Origin: Enteractinococcus helveticum
GTDB lineage: Bacteria; Actinomycetota; Actinomycetes; Actinomycetales; Micrococcaceae
Direction of reading: 5' to 3'
Length of the DNA: 64,000 bases
NCBI RefSeq assembly: GCF_020742345.1
Contig: NZ_DYXC01000069.1
Coordinates: 28,818 to 92,817 of the forward strand
Shown here: piece by piece, positions 41,316-50,103 of the stretch
Position numbering within the stretch: the first letter of the stretch is position 1
How the letters are laid out: each line of letters begins with the position of its first letter
Notes under the pieces: generated by a model
Database searches by the model: none
Seen by the model: the letters and a program-made list of their open reading frames with translations, nothing else
What the model was told of the DNA's origin: nothing
Position numbers and translations under genes: made by a program

Positions 41316-42446
41316 ATGTCGTTGGATCTTGAATCGGTGACCGACTCGGCAACATACGTCTCGCAATCAGCGATCACCACAGTAAACATCGGCGAACTTC
41401 ACTTCGAAACCGGTGGGTATCTGCCAAAGGTCGAACTCGCGTATGAAACCTGGGGCACGCTCAATGCGGAAAAATCCAACGCGATCCTCATTCAGCACGC
41501 GCTAACCGGCGATACCCATGTCGCATCGTCACAGCTTTCGCCCGAAGCCGGCTGGTGGGAGTACCTGATTGGTCCGGGCAAAACCATCGACACCGATAAG
41601 TGGTTTGTCATCGCCGTCAATATGGTCGGTGGTTGCTACGGATCAACCGGACCATCCTCATTAGACAGCGACAAGAATCCCTACGGCTCCCGTTTTCCAT
41701 TCGTTACGATCCGGGACTCAGTCAACGCTGAGGCAAAACTTGCTGACCAGCTTGGAATTGAACGTTTTCACGCCGTCATCGGTGGTTCAATGGGTGGCGG
41801 ACGAGCTCTCGAATGGGCCGCGATGTATCCAGATCGCGTGGCTGGTGTCGGAGTAATCGCCTGCGGCGGTCAAGCTACGGCGGAACAGATTGCGTTTGCT
41901 CAGGCTCAAGTCGAAGCGATTCGACTTGACCCTGATTTCAAAGGCGGAGACTACTATGGCGGAACCCCACCGGTTCAAGGCCTGGGGATTGCTCGTCGAA
42001 TCGCACATATCAACTATCGTTCAGAACCAGAATTCAACGTCCGATTTGGCCGTCAGTTCCAGGGGGACGAAAATCCGCTGAATTCACCTGTGGCTACACG
42101 AACCGGACGGTACCAAGTAGAGTCCTACCTCGATTACAAAGCCAAAGATCTCGCGGGTCGATTCGATGCTAACTCCTATATTGCGCTGACCGAAGCGCTC
42201 ATGTCACATGACGTAGGCCGTGGACGAGGGGGACAGGCAACCGCTATCGCGAAGATTACCGCCACACCGTTCATTGTGGCCGTCAATTCCGACAGGCTGT
42301 ATTTCCCAGAACAAAGTTACCAACTAGCAGCTGACTTCGGCCCACACACCCCGGTACATATGATCGACTCACCCATTGGACACGATGGTTTCTTGACCGA
42401 TCTGCACCAGGTCGCCGATGACATGATCGCCACGTTAGGACTGTAA
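41316..42446 (+). CDS. metX: Homoserine O-acetyltransferase
   Basis: 376 residues from ATG 41316 (GGAGTGGAAGG upstream). It activates homoserine with acetyl-CoA to the substrate of MetY. The alpha/beta hydrolase fold shows HALTGDTHVASS, MVGGCYGSTGPSS, the nucleophile elbow IGGSMGGGRALEWA, the catalytic Asp near VNSDRLYFP and His in SPIGHDGFL. Acetyl rather than succinyl specificity is inferred from the MetY partner. It shares the riboswitch-controlled transcript. Confidence 0.95.
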   Translation: MSLDLESVTDSATYVSQSAITTVNIGELHFETGGYLPKVELAYETWGTLNAEKSNAILIQHALTGDTHVASSQLSPEAGWWEYLIGPGKTIDTDKWFVIAVNMVGGCYGSTGPSSLDSDKNPYGSRFPFVTIRDSVNAEAKLADQLGIERFHAVIGGSMGGGRALEWAAMYPDRVAGVGVIACGGQATAEQIAFAQAQVEAIRLDPDFKGGDYYGGTPPVQGLGIARRIAHINYRSEPEFNVRFGRQFQGDENPLNSPVATRTGRYQVESYLDYKAKDLAGRFDANSYIALTEALMSHDVGRGRGGQATAIAKITATPFIVAVNSDRLYFPEQSYQLAADFGPHTPVHMIDSPIGHDGFLTDLHQVADDMIATLGL

Positions 42447-42451
42447 TACCC

Positions 42452-43078
42452 ATGCACGTACGCTGGTCCCACGAGGCCCCGCGCCCGGAAACTGATCTCG
42501 TCGTGTTCCTTCACGGCTTCGGTGCTGACGAGAACGACCTGTTCCCACTGGGCAACTATTTTGATGATCGGTTCACTATCGCCAGCGTGCAAGCACCAAA
42601 GCGGCTGCCACCACATTTTGGCGGCTACTGCTGGTTTCCGCTCTCCACCACACTTGATGCCGACATTGGTGACGTGCGTACTGCCATCGTACAGTTAGAT
42701 GATTGGGTGCAAACGGTTGCTGACAACTATCGTAGTGTGTCATTGTTAGGCTTTTCACAAGGGATGGCAATGGCCACCTCTCTTATGCGCATGCGTCCAG
42801 GAATTTATTCGGCAGTGATCGGGTTATCTGGGTTTGTTGTTGAATCCGCTGAGCTCAACGATTTGTTCAAAGACGAGGAGTTCGGCACCTCCGACCAACC
42901 CCTATTTTGGGGTTACGACCCGGCTGATCCCATTGTGGCAGCAGATCGCATTCAACAAACAGGTTCCTGGTTACGCCGACGCGTTAATCTCGTTGAAAAA
43001 ACCTATCATGGTATTGGTCACGGCGTGCATCCTCAAGAAATCAGCCACTTCCTCGAATTTCTCAACGAACACGTGTAA
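42452..43078 (+). CDS. Alpha/beta hydrolase, phospholipase/carboxylesterase family
   Basis: 208 residues. Signs of the family are VVFLHGFGADENDLFPL, the nucleophile elbow LLGFSQGMAMA, the Asp region FWGYDPADPIV and the histidine YHGIGHGVHP. It hydrolyses short esters; physiological substrate unknown. It starts 5 bases after metX and ends before a terminator-like hairpin, so it belongs to the metYX transcript and is probably also lowered when SAM is high. Confidence 0.88.
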   Translation: MHVRWSHEAPRPETDLVVFLHGFGADENDLFPLGNYFDDRFTIASVQAPKRLPPHFGGYCWFPLSTTLDADIGDVRTAIVQLDDWVQTVADNYRSVSLLGFSQGMAMATSLMRMRPGIYSAVIGLSGFVVESAELNDLFKDEEFGTSDQPLFWGYDPADPIVAADRIQQTGSWLRRRVNLVEKTYHGIGHGVHPQEISHFLEFLNEHV

Positions 43079-43097
43079 AAAACTTTATCCACGAGAA

Positions 43098-43137
43098 ACC
43101 AGGGCTCAGCAGCAGGTGCTGACTGCTCAGCCCTGGT
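43098..43137 (+). terminator. Terminator-like hairpin ending the metYX operon
   Basis: ACCAGGGCTCAGCAG (43098-43112) pairs with CTGCTCAGCCCTGGT (43123-43137) with one C-C mismatch. It begins 20 bases after the hydrolase stop. Confidence 0.65.
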
Positions 43138-43303
43138 GTTGTGCGTTATGGGATGAGGTATTTGGTGTCAGGATGGCGCGCCTCGAGACATTATCATCAA
43201 CGCCATCTTGATAGGCATCAAATGCTTTACCCAGCGTATTTTGTGACCTCTGGTGCCATCTTGCCTACGCCATAGGACGTATGGCCAGCTGAACAATTTT
43301 CAT
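43127..43303 (-). pseudogene. Small reading frame broken by an amber codon
   Basis: On the minus strand an ATG at 43303 opens a 58-codon frame with one TAG (codon 13, 43265-43267); after it the frame reads SQNTLGKAFDAYQDGVDDN and ends with a TGA at 43127. The second part has the look of coding sequence but no alternative start. No family is recognised. Its 3' end lies in the metYX terminator, and it could be a chance frame. The rest of 43138-43489 shows no gene. Confidence 0.3.
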
Positions 43304-43489
43304 GTTACGAACCCTGTCCGTGATCTGCACCGGTCGGCAACCGGGGTGTTCGGGGTCATATCCACTTATGGTTTTCGCACACATCTATCCCAAGTGGGTT
43401 GTGTCGGAAGAGCAACGTGGGACATAAAACGCATACTGTTTTGTGCAATACGGTTCAGAAGAGTCATATGGGTCGCGTAGCGCTCGAGC

Positions 43490-43720
43490 TCAAGTGGTTT
43501 CAATCACCAAATTCAAATCGAGCTCTGGGATCGTGATGATATCCCCGGCGTGTAATTGCCGACCTCGGCGAGTTTCGGTCTCACCGTTGACCTGAATGTC
43601 ACCGGCTTGGATCGCATCCCGGGCATCGACACCGTCTTCGACGACGTTAGCAAGCTTGAGCGCCTGGCCCAGTCGGATCATATCGTCGCGAATAGCAAGG
43701 GTTTCGTTATTTGTACTCAT
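43490..43720 (-). CDS. Small S4-domain RNA-binding protein
   Basis: 76 residues from ATG 43720 (GGAG upstream; an upstream start at 43744 is possible). The S4 motif is clear: IRLGQALKLANVVEDGVDAR followed by IQAGDIQVNGETETRRGRQL. It is a YbcJ-like stand-alone S4 protein, likely to bind structured RNA such as rRNA. The 113-base gap to glyS contains TAACCT/AGGTTA (43757-43762 and 43774-43779), an inverted repeat with an 11-base spacer. Confidence 0.85.
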   Translation of the reverse strand: MSTNNETLAIRDDMIRLGQALKLANVVEDGVDARDAIQAGDIQVNGETETRRGRQLHAGDIITIPELDLNLVIETT

Positions 43721-43833
43721 GACTCCATTGTCACCCACCAACATGAAAGTTTCGACTAACCTAAACTAGTTGCAGGTTAATTCACAACCTCACAGTCAAA
43801 CGTGTACCTTTTGAAACGGAAAGTGATACCTCC

Positions 43834-45210
43834 ATGGCACAACCGTCCACTCTCGACCAGGTCATCAACCTGGCTAAACGCCGCGGATTCGTCTTCCAGG
43901 CCGGTGAGATTTACGGTGGTTCACGCTCAGCATGGGACTATGGACCGCTCGGCGTCGAACTAAAAGAAAATATCAAATCTCAGTGGTGGAACACCTTCGT
44001 CCGAGGACGTGGAGATATGGTCGGTGTGGATTCTTCCATTATCCTGCCGCGTCAGGTATGGGAAGCTTCCGGTCACGTGGAAACTTTCGTTGACCCGCTG
44101 AGCGAATGTACCGCTTGCAACCACCGTCACCGTTACGACCACCTTGTTGAGGCATTCGAAGACAAACACGGCCGCACCCCAGCACTTGAAGAACTGGCCT
44201 GCCCGAACTGCGGCACCCGCGGCAAGATGACCGAACCGCGCACCTTCTCGGGGCTGATCCGCACTTTCCTCGGCCCAGTTGCTGATGATGAAGGCCTGCA
44301 CTACCTGCGCCCAGAAACGGCCCAGGGCATGTATTTGAACTTCTTGAATGTGGTCAACACTGCGCGCAAGAAACCACCCTTTGGGATGGGCCAGATCGGT
44401 AAAGCCTTCCGTAACGAAATCACCCCGGGGAACTTCATCTTCCGCACACGCGAGTTCGAACAGATGGAAATCCAGTACTTCGTGCCACCGGCTGAGGTTG
44501 ATCATTGGTTCGACATCTGGGTCAATCAGGCACAAGACTGGTTCTTCGGGCTAGGCTTGAAACCCGAGAACCTGCGTCAGTACAACGTCCCAGACGGTGA
44601 ACGCGCCCACTACTCCTCGGTCACAATCGACCTCGAATACAAATTTGGATTCACCGGCGGTGACTGGGGCGAACTGATGGGTATCGCCAACCGTGGTGAC
44701 TATGACCTATCGAACCACACCAAGGGTTCCGGCACGAAGATGCAATACTTCGATCAGGCCACCGGCGAGCACTACACGCCGTACGTCATCGAACCATCCT
44801 GGGGCCTGACCCGTTCCCTGATGGCGTTCCTGGTAGATTCCTATGCCGAAGATGAAGCCCCAAACTCCAAGGGTGGCGTCGATAAGCGCACCGTGCTGCG
44901 TCTGGACCCACGCCTGGCTCCAGTCAAGGCTGCCGTGTTGCCACTGTCGAAGAAGGCCGAACTGTCCGAACCAGCCAATAAGCTGGCCGATGACCTGCGG
45001 AAACGTTGGAACGTCGACTACGACGACTCCGGTGCGATCGGTCGACGTTACCGTCGTCACGATGAGATTGGTACCCCATTCTGTGTGACCTTCGACTTCG
45101 ACTCACTCGACGATAACGCCGTCACCATCCGTGATCGTGACTCTATGGCTCAAGAACGTGTCTCAATGGACAAGGTTGAAAGCTACCTTTCAGAACGTTT
45201 AGGTTGCTAA
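43834..45210 (+). CDS. glyS: Glycyl-tRNA synthetase (homodimeric type)
   Basis: 458 residues, class II enzyme. Seen are the [20 protein letters not shown]-terminus, cysteine pairs CTACN and CPNCG framing the insertion, motif 2 [19 protein letters not shown] and [19 protein letters not shown], the glycine-site [11 protein letters not shown] and the motif 3 region [16 protein letters not shown]; an anticodon-binding domain ends it. Length is normal. The acetyltransferase gene starts at the next base. Confidence 0.97.
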   Translation: MAQPSTLDQVINLAKRRGFVFQAGEIYGGSRSAWDYGPLGVELKENIKSQWWNTFVRGRGDMVGVDSSIILPRQVWEASGHVETFVDPLSECTACNHRHRYDHLVEAFEDKHGRTPALEELACPNCGTRGKMTEPRTFSGLIRTFLGPVADDEGLHYLRPETAQGMYLNFLNVVNTARKKPPFGMGQIGKAFRNEITPGNFIFRTREFEQMEIQYFVPPAEVDHWFDIWVNQAQDWFFGLGLKPENLRQYNVPDGERAHYSSVTIDLEYKFGFTGGDWGELMGIANRGDYDLSNHTKGSGTKMQYFDQATGEHYTPYVIEPSWGLTRSLMAFLVDSYAEDEAPNSKGGVDKRTVLRLDPRLAPVKAAVLPLSKKAELSEPANKLADDLRKRWNVDYDDSGAIGRRYRRHDEIGTPFCVTFDFDSLDDNAVTIRDRDSMAQERVSMDKVESYLSERLGC

Positions 45211-46065
45211 GTGCATATCCGCGAATGGCAAGACGGCGACGATCTGCGACTGCTGGAGGTCTTTGGTGATCCCGGCACCGCACAACACCACCACGACCGC
45301 ACCATGTTGGGACCCTCCACACAGGACCCCTTTGGTGTGGGACTGGTGGCGGTCGACGACGGTATCCCAGTTGCAGCCGGGGCGATACGTTCACAAGCCA
45401 TCCATCCACAACGGATGTGGTGTTTTATTGAAACCGCCCCGCTGCAACGCCAACGCGGCATTGCCACAGACCTATTCCGTAAGCTTGCGGCCCGAGCCCC
45501 CGAGCATACTGCGTTCAAAGCGCGGTCGGTAACCGGCGATGCAGCCAGTGAGCAGTGGCTGAAAGGCCAATGCTTTCACGAAATACAGCACGTTCAACGC
45601 ATCGTCGTGGCCGCAGGTTCCTATGAGCCAGCTGAAATCGAAGTACAGCAATTGGCGACTGGCTCAGTCGAGTTATCCCAACTGGCTGCGCAGTATTACA
45701 ACGCGAGTCATGCGTGGGACCCATCGGAACTGACACTCACTCAGGCTCAACAGCTGCTATTAGCCCCGCGCACCGGAGCCCAGCAGGCCTTCGTGACTCG
45801 CCAGGATGGCCGCATCGTTGCTTTTGCGGTTGCTTACCCTGGCCCAATTCCGAATGTGGTCGACCTTTTCGTAGGACACGATCCGCAACACCCGGATCCC
45901 TCCGAACACGTCAAAACTCTGTTGGCCGTCACCGGAGAACAGCGCAGTCTGGCCGTTGAGATTGATAACGCCACCACGGTGCTCAACTCGGTTATCGAGC
46001 ACGCTGTGGCCGCTGATACCGCACTCATTGAACACGAGTCCACCATCTGGGCCACTGACGCCTGA
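45211..46065 (+). CDS. GNAT-family acetyltransferase
   Basis: 284 residues, GTG start directly after the glyS stop, so probably translated by reinitiation. Motif A is APLQRQRGIATDLFRKLAAR; the second half (SELTLTQAQQLLLAPRTG) may be a second, degenerate GNAT lobe, as in two-domain members. Substrate unknown. Confidence 0.8.
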   Translation: MHIREWQDGDDLRLLEVFGDPGTAQHHHDRTMLGPSTQDPFGVGLVAVDDGIPVAAGAIRSQAIHPQRMWCFIETAPLQRQRGIATDLFRKLAARAPEHTAFKARSVTGDAASEQWLKGQCFHEIQHVQRIVVAAGSYEPAEIEVQQLATGSVELSQLAAQYYNASHAWDPSELTLTQAQQLLLAPRTGAQQAFVTRQDGRIVAFAVAYPGPIPNVVDLFVGHDPQHPDPSEHVKTLLAVTGEQRSLAVEIDNATTVLNSVIEHAVAADTALIEHESTIWATDA

Positions 46066-46069
46066 GCTT

Positions 46070-47296
46070 ATGCATAACGTCCCCTCCACAATCCCGGTCA
46101 CCCGAAAACGTGTCATCACCTGGATGGTAAGCATCCTAGTCCCGCTGGGCATCATACTGATCGCCGCCATGATCTGGCTGTGGCCCTCGGGAACATATCA
46201 ACAGCTCTCGTTGGATGACCCTTATGGCACCACCGAAAGTTTCGCGGTGGAATCCGGGTCAGTCTCTTCGGTATTTGATAGAGCCTGTGACGGCGGTGCA
46301 GAAAGTGGCAGCCCGACCCAAGTTCAACAAGACCTGGAATGTCAGACCGCCCAGGTGACCACCGGACGGGGGACTTATGAGGTCGAAATTCCTGCCCAAG
46401 TCAGCGCTTCCACCGAGGTGCTGCGCGGCGATAATGTCAAGATCCTCGTCGGTGAGGACTTGGCTGATACCGGCGTCTTTGTGGACTTCGAACGCACCAT
46501 ACCCGTAGGCTTATTGGCCGCCTTATACGCGGTGGTGGTCGTCGTTGTGGCACGCTGGCGTGGTGTGCGGGCCATTGGTGGACTCATCCTGTCTTTCGTG
46601 GTGTTATTTGGTTTCATGATCCCGGCCCTCTTGGAAGGCGGCCCACCGTTTTGGGTCGGGCTGATCGGCAGCATGATGATCATGCTGGTGGTCTTGTACT
46701 TTGCTCACGGCATTTCCTTACGAACCACCACGGCCCTGTTGGGCACCTTTATCGGTTTGCTGCTAACCGCAGGACTTGCGGCGTGGGCATCGGATAGTGC
46801 GTATTTGATGGGCCTGGGTGAAGAATACTCGTATATGTTGGCCTCGGTGGTCCCAGAGATTCGAGCGTCCGGGATCGTGCTGACAGGGTTGCTTGTTGCG
46901 GGGCTCGGCGTACTCAACGACGTCACCATCACCCAGTCTTCTGCCGTGTGGGAGATTAAAGCTGCCCAACCCAATATCACTCCGCGCAAGCTTTTCGCCG
47001 CCGGGATGCGCATTGGCCGTGACCACATTGCCTCTACCGTTTACACCATCGCCTTCGCATATGCGGGTGCAGCCCTGCCGATGCTCATGATTGTTTCCCT
47101 GTACGATCGGTCGTTGCTGGACTCCATGATGTCAGCCGAGATGGTTGAAGAAGTTGTCCGCATCCTCGTCGGATCAGTGGGCCTGGTTCTGGCAATCCCA
47201 ATTACCACTGGCATTGCCGTGGCAGTGGCACATGCCGTGGCTGAAACCCAAAACCAGGCACCGACACCTGCCGATGCAGTGACTCACGTTCACTGA
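46070..47296 (+). CDS. YibE/F-family membrane protein
   Basis: 408 residues from ATG 46070; the frame is open from 45956 inside the previous gene. One N-terminal membrane helix (residues about 18-38), an extracellular stretch of about 110 residues with two cysteines (DRACDGG and LECQTA), then seven or so helices. YibE/F features include VVVVARWRGVRAIGGLILSF and GLLVAGLGVLNDVTITQSSA. Function unknown, possibly transport. It begins 4 bases after the GNAT stop. Its end overlaps the convergent MFS gene by 7 bases. Confidence 0.85.
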   Translation: MHNVPSTIPVTRKRVITWMVSILVPLGIILIAAMIWLWPSGTYQQLSLDDPYGTTESFAVESGSVSSVFDRACDGGAESGSPTQVQQDLECQTAQVTTGRGTYEVEIPAQVSASTEVLRGDNVKILVGEDLADTGVFVDFERTIPVGLLAALYAVVVVVVARWRGVRAIGGLILSFVVLFGFMIPALLEGGPPFWVGLIGSMMIMLVVLYFAHGISLRTTTALLGTFIGLLLTAGLAAWASDSAYLMGLGEEYSYMLASVVPEIRASGIVLTGLLVAGLGVLNDVTITQSSAVWEIKAAQPNITPRKLFAAGMRIGRDHIASTVYTIAFAYAGAALPMLMIVSLYDRSLLDSMMSAEMVEEVVRILVGSVGLVLAIPITTGIAVAVAHAVAETQNQAPTPADAVTHVH

Positions 47297-48477
47297 CGCT
47301 GATGGTTGCGACCGAAATACCAGGCAAAAGCTACAGTGGTCATAATGAGAATCGCTGCGCATGCCAGATAGGTGGTCTGAGCACCCCAGTAGGTGAAGCC
47401 GATACCGCCGACCAGCCCGGCAAAACCAAGACCGATATCGAAGGTCATATTCCAGGCGACACTTCCCCGATTTGCACTGCCGGCCTGTTGAAACGCCATG
47501 AGCAGACTGGCAGCTTGTACACTGCCGGTACCGAACCCAAGGATTGCCATGGCCAAACCCAGCCACCAGCCCGCGGGCAACATTGCCGCAAATACTAGCC
47601 CAACCAATGCGGTTACCAGTCCGATGAGCATGACTGTCACAGGCAAGTGCCGGTCCAGGGTCGCGCTGGACAGGAAGCGTCCTATAACGACGAAGATTTG
47701 CATCGCGGCAATATATAACACCGGTGAAGCATCGTCAGCGGCTGGACCAAAAGCTAGTACCAGCCCAAATACCGTTAGAACCAACGCCGTCGGCAACAAC
47801 ACCGTAACGAGTCCGGGCACATGCATCTGATCGCGGGGCTCAGCATGGCGCTGCTGACTGGAATGCGGGCCTTGCTGCTGCGTGGCCTCTCGATTCGGGA
47901 CCGTCAGAATGGCTGGCAACGCCAACACGACTAGAACAAAGTTTAACCAGCGGAAACCGGAACCAGACACCAGGGTAATCAGCCACAACCCCAATGGTGC
48001 CGCCACTGCGGTGGCCGCCGCGGTTGTGGCTCCGTAGAATCCCAGAGCTCGACCGAGCCGATTCGGTGGCACAGTCGAGGGCACTACGGCGGTGCCGATG
48101 ACGACGAGAATACCGAAACCCAGGCCACCGATCACGCTGCTGGTCATGAGTGTGACCACCGGAGTCACCGGGAGAAAACTCAGCAGGTGGCCCGAAGCTT
48201 GCAGTCCCAACGCCATAAGAAACGTCCAACGTGAGCCCAGACGATTATTGACCACGGGGACCAGCGGTTGCACAGCCACCACCGCAACCATCATGACTGT
48301 GAGTACCGTACCGGCGGTGACTGCGGTGAGGCCCATGTGCTGACCGGCGATGACGAGGGTCGCATAGGTGATAAAAAAGGTGCCGAAACCGAATAGCACC
48401 ATCCAGATGACGCCCAGAAGAGCCGGTGTGAGCGTGCGCTGTGGTCTAGGCTGCGGAGCAGAAGCTGACATGGACAT
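47290..48477 (-). CDS. MFS transporter
   Basis: 395 residues with about twelve hydrophobic segments. The loop after helix 2 reads VVNNRLGSRWTFLMALGLQA, a weak form of the MFS G-(X)-L-D-R-x-GRR motif, and GLGFGILVVIGTAVVPSTVPPNRLGRALG lies before helix 5 (read as parts). A polar central loop contains Gln/His-rich residues (QQQGPHSSQQRHAEP). The substrate, export or import, is unknown. Convergent with the YibE/F gene. Confidence 0.85.
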   Translation of the reverse strand: MSMSASAPQPRPQRTLTPALLGVIWMVLFGFGTFFITYATLVIAGQHMGLTAVTAGTVLTVMMVAVVAVQPLVPVVNNRLGSRWTFLMALGLQASGHLLSFLPVTPVVTLMTSSVIGGLGFGILVVIGTAVVPSTVPPNRLGRALGFYGATTAAATAVAAPLGLWLITLVSGSGFRWLNFVLVVLALPAILTVPNREATQQQGPHSSQQRHAEPRDQMHVPGLVTVLLPTALVLTVFGLVLAFGPAADDASPVLYIAAMQIFVVIGRFLSSATLDRHLPVTVMLIGLVTALVGLVFAAMLPAGWWLGLAMAILGFGTGSVQAASLLMAFQQAGSANRGSVAWNMTFDIGLGFAGLVGGIGFTYWGAQTTYLACAAILIMTTVAFAWYFGRNHQRQ

Positions 48478-48516
48478 ACCATGACCATAGAGGATGCTGG
48501 CTTGCCCAGGACAGGG

Positions 48517-49221
48517 CTAGGCTTTCAACCGCAGGACTGCTAACAGGAATTCACCGTCTTCGCTGAATGGGTCAAATTGCCAGGTTCCAAACCGTTGGAC
48601 AACATCTAATCCTGCATCGGCGGCGTCAGCGGTGAACTGAGCATTGGAATAACCACGGGCGAGTTGAAATCCGGTGACAAAGCGGGAATTATCATGCATG
48701 TGCTTGGCCACATTGCTCAACGCTGGGAGGCGTTCCCAATCGGCGAGAAAAGTTTGGACATTGCCCGCAGAGACGATGATGTCGAATGACCGAAGCTCAC
48801 CGTCGTCGTTCAGCAGGGCAAAATCTGCCAGATCCGCTACCTCAAAGTGGGGTTGCGAATATTTGCTACGAGCAACTTCTACCAGGTGTGGATCCAGATC
48901 GATGCCAATGACGTCGTGTCCTGCAGCTGCTAAATACCCAGCCAATCGACCATTGCCACAACCGGCATCCAAAATGGCGGCTCTGCGTTGTGCCATGGCA
49001 TCAATGGCTCGGGCTTCACCGTTGATGTCATTGCCTTCAGCTTCAAGACGTTCCCATCGCTGTACGTAACGCTGTGAGTGTGCTGGATCCTGCATTGCTT
49101 GACGCCACTTATTGAGTTCCGGCGTAGACTCTTGCGATTGAGGGTCCGAACGTTGCGGCGCGGCAGACAAACAGAAGGTGTGTCCAGATTCGGGTGCGGG
49201 AAGAAAACCATCGGTAGCCAT
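48517..49221 (-). CDS. Class I SAM-dependent methyltransferase
   Basis: 234 residues from ATG 49221; the frame extends to a TTG at 49275. The SAM-binding motif ILDAGCGNGRLAGYLAAAGH, acidic strand-2 end GIDLDPH and the post-motif FEVADLADF are standard, with a long N-terminal lead including KWRQAMQDPAHSQRYVQRWE. The substrate is not evident. It starts 39 bases upstream (minus strand) of the MFS gene, which may be in the same transcript. Confidence 0.85.
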   Translation of the reverse strand: MATDGFLPAPESGHTFCLSAAPQRSDPQSQESTPELNKWRQAMQDPAHSQRYVQRWERLEAEGNDINGEARAIDAMAQRRAAILDAGCGNGRLAGYLAAAGHDVIGIDLDPHLVEVARSKYSQPHFEVADLADFALLNDDGELRSFDIIVSAGNVQTFLADWERLPALSNVAKHMHDNSRFVTGFQLARGYSNAQFTADAADAGLDVVQRFGTWQFDPFSEDGEFLLAVLRLKA

Positions 49222-49349
49222 GACCTCATTGTAGAAGCAGGACAGTGATGTCAGTAGGTTTTCCACGGTAGGCAAGATTCCCTGAGGCTATTGCACTGAC
49301 CGTAGGCCAGCGCTAGTTTAGTCCCACACGGGTTATTGAGGCGATCGGC

Positions 49350-49930
49350 ATGGCACGAATCATCGCATGGGCGATTATGTCTTTGGACGGGTTCTTTGAA
49401 GGCAACGAGCCTTGGGATTTGCCGCATCATGGGCATATTTGGGCGCTGATTTAGGCGAACTGAGTCTTCAAATCGGTAAAGAAGTCGGTGTATTAGTGTT
49501 TGGACGAAAGACATACCAGGGTATGGCTCAGCACTGGCCTACCGATACGACCGAACCTGAGATTGCACGCTCTATGAATGACGTGCCGAAACTCGTTGCC
49601 AGTCGCACGATCACCACAGCCTCTTAGCGGCACACCGAAGTTACTGACGATATTGAGCCTGAACTGTGACATCGTCGCTTCGGTGACGACCGTCCAATAT
49701 ATGTTTTTGGTAGCGCCGTCCTGGTGGATTTTCTGCTCAGTGCAGGGCTGGCTGATGAACTCATGATTGGCCTTGCCCCGGTGGTGCTTGGCAGCGGTAA
49801 TCCGTTTCTCAAAACGCATTCCACCCGGCGTGAGCTTACCTTGTTAGAAACACTGATGATTGATACTGGCGGTGCCATCCTGCGTTATGCGCCAGATGTG
49901 CAGTCCGGATCAGCCGTGCTGCATTGCTAG
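49350..49930 (+). pseudogene. Frameshifted RibD-C / dihydrofolate-reductase-like gene
   Basis: From ATG 49350 the frame reads MARIIAWAIMSLDGFFEGNE, the usual opening of this family, and then breaks near 49435. A second frame supplies GELSLQIGKEVGVLVFGRKT and DVPKLVASRTITTAS up to a stop at 49625-49627. A third continues with RPIYVFGSAVLVDFLLSAG and DELMIGLAPVVLGSGNPFLK to the stop at 49928. Joined, they give a complete reductase-like protein of about 190 residues with at least two frameshifts and a stop. It is an inactivated gene unless the breaks are sequencing errors. Confidence 0.85.
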
Positions 49931-50061
49931 ACTCATGGAGACCACATGCCCGGTTGTCCCGGTATATTGAAGTGTGGCACGCGACACCATAAGCTGGCAT
50001 ATTGGATTGTAGAGGCCGCAGTATGGAATCCGGCCTGCAAAGCGCTGATCCTCACTGAGCT

Positions 50062-50076
50062 GTAGGGCAGCCCTAC
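50062..50076. promoter_or_regulatory. Palindrome in the mmsA leader
   Basis: GTAGGGC-a-GCCCTAC is a perfect 15-base dyad ending 27 bases before the mmsA ATG. It could be an operator for the valine operon or a leader hairpin; no known consensus is matched. Confidence 0.35.
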
Positions 50077-50103
50077 GGTTCTGGTCATGTCGGAAGGGAC
50101 AAA

